Assembly: GCA_038124905.1 (NCBI GenBank)
Contig: JAYPCW010000049.1
Location: 1 to 8,546, forward strand
Source of the DNA: ATZT02 sp038124905
Lineage (GTDB): Bacteria > Actinomycetota > Actinomycetes > S36-B12 > UBA5976
DNA length: 8,546 nucleotides
Direction of reading: 5' to 3'
The first letter of the stretch is position 1, and the number at the start of each line of letters is the position of its first letter. The notes beneath the pieces are model-generated. The model did not search any database and was not told where the DNA came from. It saw nothing but the letters and a program-made list of their open reading frames with translations. Positions 1-4,983 of the stretch are shown in pieces. Made by a program: the position numbers and the translations under genes.

Positions 1-440
1 CCCCTATGGGTGAAGTGGTTTTAAAAGATCGCTTTAAAAAACATGGATTAGATATTGCGGTCAACTCCGGCGGCACAGGCAATTGGCATATTGGTGAAGA
101 TGCGAATCCAAGAACTCTGCAAGTTCTGCGAGCAAAAAACTATTCGGTAAACCATCAAGCAAAGCAAGTTAACAACTCCTGGTTTGATAAAACAGATTTA
201 TTTCTAGCTATGGATTTGAGCAATAGAAGTAATTTGCTAAAGCTTGCTGGCAAGAATTACGCACATAAAGTTTTAATGTATCGCTGGTTTGATGAAGATT
301 TAAGTCATTTACCGCAAGACCATCCGGATTTAGAAGTGCCAGACCCTTATTACGGAACGCTTAAGGATTTTGAATTAGTTTTGAGAATGGTTGAGAAAGC
401 AGCAGATGGATTTATAAATAAAATAAGACAGGGCAATTAA
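1..440 (+). CDS. Low-molecular-weight protein tyrosine phosphatase, 5' end missing
   Basis: Partial gene. The frame is open to the left edge, and the codons before the first visible ATG (position 6) read Pro then Met-Gly-Glu, matching the residues just after the family's catalytic loop (C-x5-R-S-P-M). The P-loop with its nucleophilic Cys and Arg must therefore lie just outside the window, and the ATG at 6 is probably internal. Visible support: the NSGGTGNWHIGE segment (usual form DSAGTGxWHxGE), the AMDLSNRSNL segment, and the late VPDPYYG motif whose Asp is the general acid in this family. The usual role is cytosolic phosphotyrosine hydrolysis; the substrate cannot be told from sequence. The gene converges on rplI and its last codons lie inside a terminator palindrome. 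The family call is firm; no more specific gene name is justified. Confidence 0.93.
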   Translation, partial: PMGEVVLKDRFKKHGLDIAVNSGGTGNWHIGEDANPRTLQVLRAKNYSVNHQAKQVNNSWFDKTDLFLAMDLSNRSNLLKLAGKNYAHKVLMYRWFDEDLSHLPQDHPDLEVPDPYYGTLKDFELVLRMVEKAADGFINKIRQGN

Positions 441-457
441 TTGCCCTGTCTTATTTT
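420..457. terminator. Bidirectional intrinsic terminator, 38-bp perfect palindrome
   Basis: Positions 420-457 form a perfect inverted repeat centred between 438 and 439. The GC-rich part of the stem is GACAGGGC / GCCCTGTC, flanked by an A-run on the left and a T-run on the right. A U-rich tail therefore follows the hairpin on either strand. It sits between the converging phosphatase and rplI genes and overlaps the last seven codons of the phosphatase, including its stop codon. It is 3 bp from the rplI stop. Very likely it ends both transcripts. Confidence 0.9.
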
Positions 458-460
458 TAA

Positions 461-901
461 TTAACCTATTTTAATTTGAATTGTTGCTGATACTTCTGGG
501 TGAAGTTTGGCCCCGATCTTGTGCTTTCCAGCTAACTTGATTGGATGATTTAACTGCAAGACTCTGCGGTCAATCTTTGGGCCACCTGCTGTTTCAATAG
601 CTTTAACAATGTCTTGGGCGTTAATTGAACCAAACAAGCGATTTGCTTCGCCGACCTTAGCTTCAACATTAAATACCTTTGAAGTAAGTGCTGATTGAAG
701 TTCTCTGGCGTGCTCAAGGTTTCTAACCGAACGAGCTTCGCGAGCGCGCTTAATTTGATCTACTTGCTTTTGGCCACCTTCGGTCCACTTAACGCCTTTA
801 TTTTTGGCTATTAAGAAGTTGCGAGCGTAGCCATCTTTAACGTTTACTACGTCACCTGGTTCGCCTAAGCCAGTTACGGTTTGAGTGAGGATAAGTTTCA
901 T
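461..901 (-). CDS. rplI: 50S ribosomal protein bL9
   Basis: Protein of 146 aa, close to the usual length of about 148. It binds 23S rRNA of the large subunit. The N-terminal domain carries the family signature GLGEPGDVVNVKDGYARNFL (residues 11-30), followed by a long charged helix (about residues 41-75) and the C-terminal domain with GEANRLFGSI near residue 83. The ATG is preceded by AAGGA with a spacer of about 6 nt. It is the last gene of the rpsF-ssb-rpsR-rplI run, 10 bp after rpsR. In many actinobacteria dnaB comes soon after rplI; here the operon ends in a terminator and a converging phosphatase gene. Confidence 0.97.
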   Translation of the reverse strand: MKLILTQTVTGLGEPGDVVNVKDGYARNFLIAKNKGVKWTEGGQKQVDQIKRAREARSVRNLEHARELQSALTSKVFNVEAKVGEANRLFGSINAQDIVKAIETAGGPKIDRRVLQLNHPIKLAGKHKIGAKLHPEVSATIQIKIG

Positions 902-911
902 TTTTTATTCC

Positions 912-1172
912 TTATCTTCCGGTCGCGCTATAGGGGAGTAATGCCATTTCGCGAGCATTCTTCACCGCAGCAGCGACGTCTCTTTGGTGTTGGGTGCAAT
1001 TACCAGTAACGCGGCGGGCGCGAATCTTGCCACGATCTGAAATATATTTGCGCAAAAGATTTAGATCTTTGTAGTCAATATATTCAGTTTTTGCACGACA
1101 AAATGGACAAGCCTTTTTCTTAATAGGCTTTAATAACTTTGGGTTAACTTTCTTAGTTGGTTTTTTTGCCAT
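912..1172 (-). CDS. rpsR: 30S ribosomal protein bS18, zinc-binding (C+) form
   Basis: Protein of 86 aa. bS18 binds the central domain of 16S rRNA together with bS6. The conserved core DYKDLNLLRKYISDRGKI (residues 33-50) followed by RARRVTGNCTQHQR is diagnostic. It has C22-P-F-C25 and later C59-T-Q-H62, i.e. CxxC plus CxxH, which is the complete ligand set expected of the zinc-containing paralogue. Actinobacteria often also carry a cysteine-free copy under zinc control; none is visible here. The N-terminus is Lys-rich, as usual. It lies 23 bp downstream of ssb with only a weak purine-rich ribosome-binding site (AGAG). Confidence 0.97.
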   Translation of the reverse strand: MAKKPTKKVNPKLLKPIKKKACPFCRAKTEYIDYKDLNLLRKYISDRGKIRARRVTGNCTQHQRDVAAAVKNAREMALLPYSATGR

Positions 1173-1195
1173 TGTTTTTTATTCTCTTTTTCTAC

Positions 1196-1675
1196 TTAAA
1201 ACGGAGGTTCTTCGTTGGCGCCATTCCAGCCGCCAGCTGATGGTGATGCCCATGGGTCATCTTGAACAGGTGCTGATTGAGAAGGTGCGCCACCGGAACC
1301 TGCTTGACGCTCTTGCTTAGTGATTCTGGCAGTTGCATAACGCAAAGCTGGGCCAACATCTTCAACTTCAAGTTGAAGTTCGGTGCGCTTTTCGCCTTCT
1401 TTGGTGGTGTAAGAGTTGGTTTTAAGTCTTCCGGTAACAATTACCCGAGTACCTTTGGTAAGACTCTCTGCCACGTGCTCTGCATACTGACGCCAAACAC
1501 TGCAACGCATATAAACCGGTTCAGAATCTTTCCACTCATTTGTGGTGCGATCTAAATAGCGGCTGTTTGATGCAACAGTAAAAGATGCGACTGCAGCTCC
1601 GTTTGAGGTAAATCTCAACTCTGGATCATTAGTCAAGTTACCAACTACGGTAACTGTGATATCTCCGGCTGCCAT
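1196..1675 (-). CDS. ssb: Single-stranded DNA-binding protein
   Basis: Protein of 159 aa. It coats single-stranded DNA in replication, repair and recombination. Residues 1-110 form the OB fold, with the typical start ITVTVVGNLTNDPELRFT and the segments VYMRCSVWRQYAEHVAESL and KGTRVIVTGRL. A Gly/Ser/Pro/Gln-rich flexible linker (about 120-152) follows. The extreme C-terminus is NEEPPF, matching the acidic tip that binds partner proteins (classic DDDIPF). The ATG is only 2 bp after the rpsF stop, with GAGG inside the end of rpsF, so translation is probably coupled. The rpsF-ssb-rpsR order is the common bacterial one and links SSB supply to ribosomal protein synthesis. Confidence 0.97.
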   Translation of the reverse strand: MAAGDITVTVVGNLTNDPELRFTSNGAAVASFTVASNSRYLDRTTNEWKDSEPVYMRCSVWRQYAEHVAESLTKGTRVIVTGRLKTNSYTTKEGEKRTELQLEVEDVGPALRYATARITKQERQAGSGGAPSQSAPVQDDPWASPSAGGWNGANEEPPF

Positions 1676-1677
1676 TT

Positions 1678-1968
1678 TTATTGAACCTCAGGGCGCACAA
1701 CTTTGGTGCGAACTACTGATTCATTTAGGTTTAATTGACGATCTAATTCAGCAACCGCGGTTGGGGTGCTGGTGATGTCTAGTACCGCATAAATGCCTTC
1801 AGTTTTGCGGTTAATTTCATAAGCCAAACGACGACGTCCCCAAATATCTACTTTGTTTATGGATCCGCCATCTTGCTTGATTACATTCAAAAATGCATCA
1901 AGGCTGGGGGCTACGGTGCGTTCCTCTAAATCTGGATCGAGGATCACCATTACTTCATATTTGCGCAT
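1678..1968 (-). CDS. rpsF: 30S ribosomal protein bS6
   Basis: Protein of 96 aa, a normal length. bS6 binds 16S rRNA as a heterodimer with bS18, encoded two genes downstream. The start MRKYEVMVILDPDLEE and the WGRRRLAYEI segment (residues 43-52) are typical. It is the first gene of the ribosomal operon. A full AGGAGG Shine-Dalgarno lies 11 nt upstream of the ATG, but both elements are predicted to be base-paired in the leader hairpin, pointing to translational autoregulation. The promoter must lie in or beyond the 122-bp gap toward nfo; I could not identify it with confidence. Confidence 0.97.
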   Translation of the reverse strand: MRKYEVMVILDPDLEERTVAPSLDAFLNVIKQDGGSINKVDIWGRRRLAYEINRKTEGIYAVLDITSTPTAVAELDRQLNLNESVVRTKVVRPEVQ

Positions 1969-2033
1969 GCTCTAGCCGACCTCCTCTGGACTAATCGGCC
2001 ACGGACGTTCCGTAGCAGGAGGGCTAAAGCATG
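1966..2033 (-). promoter_or_regulatory. rpsF mRNA leader hairpin, candidate S6:S18 autoregulatory element
   Basis: Read on the minus strand, CAUGCUUUAGCC (2033 to 2022) pairs with GGCUAGAGCAUG (1977 to 1966): 12 bp with one U-G wobble, including the rpsF AUG. Next, CUCCU (2021 to 2017) pairs with AGGAG of the Shine-Dalgarno (1985 to 1981), leaving a 3-nt GUC bulge. Inside lies an 8-bp hairpin GCUACGGA-ACG-UCCGUGGC (2016 to 1998) and a one-sided 12-nt bulge (1997 to 1986). A CCG triplet occurs at the bulge edge; a CCG near a bulge is the hallmark I recall for the S6:S18 leader family. The pairing is seen directly; the identity with that family and binding by S6:S18 are inferred. It could instead be a generic SD-sequestering hairpin. 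Confidence 0.7.
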
Positions 2034-2090
2034 AACAATACCGCTTTGCTTGCTTTGAGATTTCCAGTGGCTGGCTAGCCTTAGAGGCCT
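1969..2090. other. Divergent intergenic region between rpsF and nfo
   Basis: This 122-bp gap is the only intergenic stretch of size in the window and must hold start signals for both operons unless nfo is read from elsewhere. The rpsF-proximal half is the leader hairpin. In the other half I see only weak promoter-like elements, such as TATTGT on the minus strand (2040-2035) without a good -35. That box would place the transcript start near 2028, inside the outer stem of the leader. No confident promoter can be named. Confidence 0.6.
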
Positions 2091-2870
2091 ATGAAGCAAT
2101 TAATAGGTGTGGCGCTGGGCAATGATTTAGACCCAATTTCTCATGCGCAGTCGGTTGGGGCTGAATGTGTGCAGATTCAAGTAGGAGACCCACAAGGTTG
2201 GGGTAAGCCTGCTGTTTCCTACCCCGCAGGGGCTGCGGGTTTAAAAAAAGATGCCAAGGCCGCCAAGATTCCAATTTATGTCCATGCGGCATATGTAATA
2301 AACGTAGCTAGCACAAACAATCGAATTCGAATCCCTTCTAGAAAACTACTGCAGAGCACAATTGATTTCGCTTATGAACTTGGCGCATTAGGAGTTGTAG
2401 TTCATGGCGGGCATGTAACAAAAGATGATGATCCTGATCAAGGTTTTGAAAACTGGAAGAAATGTGTTGATCAATTAGATTTTAAAGTTCCTGTGTTGAT
2501 TGAAAATACCGCTGGTGGCTCGCATGCAATGGCTCGGACCAAAGAGAATTTAGAAAATCTTTGGCAAGCAGTCGGGCATAGTGAAGTTGGATTTTGTTTG
2601 GATACCTGCCACGCTTGGGCTGGCGGTTGGGAAATGAAAACTTTAGTTAAAGATGTTTTAGCAATTACAAAAAGGGTGGATTTAGTCCACGCAAATGGCT
2701 CTAAAGACAAAGCTGATTCTGGTCGGGATCGGCATGACAATTTTGAATCCAGTTTGTTACCAAAAGAAATGGTTTTGAAAACTGTTAAAGATGCTAAAGC
2801 AAATACGGTTTGTGAAACAAATTTAGATTTTGTTGATAAAGATATTGAATATTTGCGAAGTTCTTTATGA
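2091..2870 (+). CDS. nfo: Deoxyribonuclease IV (endonuclease IV), AP endonuclease
   Basis: Protein of 259 aa, a TIM-barrel AP endonuclease that cuts the DNA backbone 5' to abasic sites in base excision repair. All nine metal ligands known from E. coli Nfo have counterparts: H65 (YVHAAY), H105 (VVHGGH), E138 (VLIENT), D171 and H174 (LDTCHAW), H200 (LVHAN), D213 and H215 (GRDRHDN), E242 (VCETN). The trinuclear zinc site thus looks intact. The VGDPQGW segment (31-37) is typical of actinobacterial members. An in-frame stop at 2082-2084 fixes the ATG at 2091 as the first possible start; its AGAGG lies only 3 nt upstream, a poor spacing. It is first in a three-gene operon and overlaps the femX-like gene by 4 nt (ATGA). 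Confidence 0.93.
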   Translation: MKQLIGVALGNDLDPISHAQSVGAECVQIQVGDPQGWGKPAVSYPAGAAGLKKDAKAAKIPIYVHAAYVINVASTNNRIRIPSRKLLQSTIDFAYELGALGVVVHGGHVTKDDDPDQGFENWKKCVDQLDFKVPVLIENTAGGSHAMARTKENLENLWQAVGHSEVGFCLDTCHAWAGGWEMKTLVKDVLAITKRVDLVHANGSKDKADSGRDRHDNFESSLLPKEMVLKTVKDAKANTVCETNLDFVDKDIEYLRSSL

Positions 2871-3967
2871 GTTTAAAAGTTATTGAAATATCAAATATCG
2901 AGCATGAGAATTTCTTAAAACAAGTCGAAGGCTTTTCGTTTCTTCAGCTTCCCACCTGGGCAAATGTCAAAGCAGAATGGCAAGGATTATCAATTGGTTT
3001 TTATGATGATGAAGCGTTGATTGGTGTAGGTCTTTTACTTTCTCGCGTTGTGCCAAAGATTAACTATTCACTTTGGTATTTACCTGAAGGGCCAGTAATC
3101 CAAGAGCCTTATCTTTCAGAGGTACGATCTTGGGTTAGCGCTTTAAAAGATTTCGCTAAAGGTAAAAAAGTTTTTGCGATTAAATTTGGGCCAAGATTAA
3201 TTCAAAGTGTTTACGAAAAAGATGAAATAGAACAAGCGATAGAAAATGGTGTAAAAACTTTTGATGAATTACGAAATGAAGCAAGTTTAGTTATAAATGA
3301 ATTGGTTGCCAGTGGGTGTCGCCAACAAAATCAAGAGGCTGGCTTTGGGGATTTTCAACCGCGGTTTATTTTTGTCAAAGAAATAGCCGGCAAATCTGAT
3401 GAAGCTTTGCTAAAAGAATTTAATCAGCTCTGGCGGCGAAATATCAAAAAAGCAGAAAATTCCGAAGTTAAAATAGAAGTGGCGGGTGCTGAAAAATTAG
3501 CTGTTTTTCACGAACTTTACAAAGAGACAGCAAAAAGAGATGGGTTTTACCCTAGGCCTTTGAATTACTTTAAAAAAATGTTTGAAAATCTAAACACAGA
3601 GTTAAGTGAAATCCGGTTGTATTTAGCTTTTCAAAATGAAGTTCCGTTAGCTGCCACGATTTGGATCAAGGTTAAAAATCGAGTTTGGTACTCCTATGGC
3701 GCTTCTTCTAATGAAGGCAGGGAGTTTAAGCCCAGCAACGCGATTCAATGGCAAATGATTAAAGATGCTCGAGATTCTGGAGCTGAAATTTATGACTTTA
3801 GAGGTATTTCTGATTCTTTAGACCAAAATAATCACTTATTTGGGCTTCTTAGATTTAAGTTAGGTACCGGTGGAAAAGTTATTAAATACATCGGCGAATG
3901 GGATTTGGTGCTAAACACGTTTATCTACAGATTGTTCATGCTGCTTTTGAAGTATCGGGGTAAATAG
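2867..3967 (+). CDS. FemX/FemAB-family peptidoglycan aminoacyl transferase
   Basis: Protein of 366 aa. Fem proteins use aminoacyl-tRNA to attach amino acids to the stem peptide of lipid II, at the cytoplasmic face of the membrane. Two GNAT-like halves are recognisable: residues 1-165 with LPTWANVKAEW (28-38) and WYLPEGPVI (70-78), and 166-366 with RRNIKKAEN (190-198), RDGFYPRPLNYF (224-235), YSYGASSNEGREFKPSNAIQ (275-294), YDFRGI (309-314) and RFKLGTGGKVIKYIGEW (329-345). These match the FemX type; the helical coiled-coil insert of staphylococcal FemA is not obvious. No signal peptide; the C-terminus has a short hydrophobic segment (about 348-361). The amino acid transferred cannot be read from sequence. 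It overlaps nfo by 4 nt and the next gene by 1 nt, implying coupled translation with the racemase-like gene. Confidence 0.88.
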   Translation: MSLKVIEISNIEHENFLKQVEGFSFLQLPTWANVKAEWQGLSIGFYDDEALIGVGLLLSRVVPKINYSLWYLPEGPVIQEPYLSEVRSWVSALKDFAKGKKVFAIKFGPRLIQSVYEKDEIEQAIENGVKTFDELRNEASLVINELVASGCRQQNQEAGFGDFQPRFIFVKEIAGKSDEALLKEFNQLWRRNIKKAENSEVKIEVAGAEKLAVFHELYKETAKRDGFYPRPLNYFKKMFENLNTELSEIRLYLAFQNEVPLAATIWIKVKNRVWYSYGASSNEGREFKPSNAIQWQMIKDARDSGAEIYDFRGISDSLDQNNHLFGLLRFKLGTGGKVIKYIGEWDLVLNTFIYRLFMLLLKYRGK

Positions 3968-4983
3968 TGAGCTTTTATTTAGAAGTGGATAAAACTAAAT
4001 TTCAAGAACACTTACTTAGTGTGAAAAAAGATGTTGAAAATTTAATTCCAGTAATAAAAGGTACCGGCTACGGTTTTGGATTGAACTACTTAACCAAAGA
4101 AGCAATGCGTCTTGGGGTTGACGCTATTGCCGTTGGAAGTGTTTATGAAGCTGAAAAAATAGCTGAAGATTTTACCGGCAAAATCCTAATTTTAGAGCCT
4201 TATCACTCACACGACTTAGCAGCTAGCGCTATTTGGGAATCTTTTGATAAAAGATTTATTAGAACTATTTCTAGCTTGGATTCTAAATTTAATTTCGACA
4301 TGCCTTTTGTAATTGAAGGTCGCGTTAGCACAAATAGATTTGGGTTAAGTAAAGAACAAATTAAGGAAATTGAGTTAAATAATACTTTAATAGAAGGATT
4401 AGCGTTGCACTTAGCAATTAATCAATCCGATGATAAGAAGTTAAAAGAGATATTAGATTGGTTAGAAGTCTGGCAAGGAGTTACGCCTAATAAAACTATC
4501 TGGTTAAGCCATATCTCAAAAGAATTATTAAATAAATTAAAAGTTTTAAAACCTGAACTTAAATTTAATATGAGAATTGGCACCGAGCTTTGGCTTGGCG
4601 ATAAATCTTTTGTCTCGGCAAAAGGAGTAGTGCTAGGCATCATTGAAGGGGTTGAGCGGGCTGGCTATTCTCAAAAAAGACTAAAAAACGGCAAAAAAAT
4701 TGTTGTGGTTTCTGGCGGAACAGCTAATGGGGTGGGCTTAAATTCTGATATCACTATTAAGAAACCCTCAGACCGGCTAAGGGTTTTTCTTACCGGCTTG
4801 CTTGGAGCTTTTGGTAAGTATCAATCTGCTTTTTTGCTTAGAGGTAAAAAAGCATATCTTTTTGAACCGACCCATATGAATGTTTCTTTGATCGAAGTTG
4901 CAGCAAAAGAAAAGGTTGCTGTGGGTGATGCGTTAGACGCGCGGGTTAGATACTCAACTTGTAATTTTGATTTTATTAAGTAA
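3967..4983 (+). CDS. Divergent alanine racemase-family (fold type III) PLP protein
   Basis: Protein of 338 aa, shorter than typical alanine racemases (about 360-390). Residues 28-38 (PVIKGTGYGFG) match the PLP-lysine motif VVKADAYGHG, giving K31 as Schiff-base lysine and Y35. RIGTELWLG (203-211) matches the RPGIxLYG segment whose Arg contacts PLP, and RAGYS (Y234) is a plausible second catalytic tyrosine followed by a normal C-terminal beta domain. Several signatures are altered: GTG for ADA after the lysine, VSTNRFG for DTGMxRxG, and HMNV for CMDQ. It may make D-Ala, act on another amino acid, or have a different PLP role. The GTG start overlaps the fem stop (TAGTG), so it is co-translated with it. 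Its last 8 nt overlap the converging PBP gene. Confidence 0.8.
   Translation: MSFYLEVDKTKFQEHLLSVKKDVENLIPVIKGTGYGFGLNYLTKEAMRLGVDAIAVGSVYEAEKIAEDFTGKILILEPYHSHDLAASAIWESFDKRFIRTISSLDSKFNFDMPFVIEGRVSTNRFGLSKEQIKEIELNNTLIEGLALHLAINQSDDKKLKEILDWLEVWQGVTPNKTIWLSHISKELLNKLKVLKPELKFNMRIGTELWLGDKSFVSAKGVVLGIIEGVERAGYSQKRLKNGKKIVVVSGGTANGVGLNSDITIKKPSDRLRVFLTGLLGAFGKYQSAFLLRGKKAYLFEPTHMNVSLIEVAAKEKVAVGDALDARVRYSTCNFDFIK

Noticed and set aside
1192..1555. Open frames on both strands overlapping ssb
   Set aside because: Shadows of the ssb coding sequence; the OB fold and the acidic tip of SSB explain the region.
2035..2040. TATTGT as -10 box for rpsF (minus strand)
   Set aside because: No acceptable -35 at 16-18 bp, and a start about 7 nt downstream would cut off the 5' end of the well-paired leader; kept only as a weak possibility.
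2471..2740. Open frame of 89 codons on the minus strand within nfo
   Set aside because: It lies antisense to a clearly conserved gene with all metal ligands and has no recognisable domain or ribosome-binding site.
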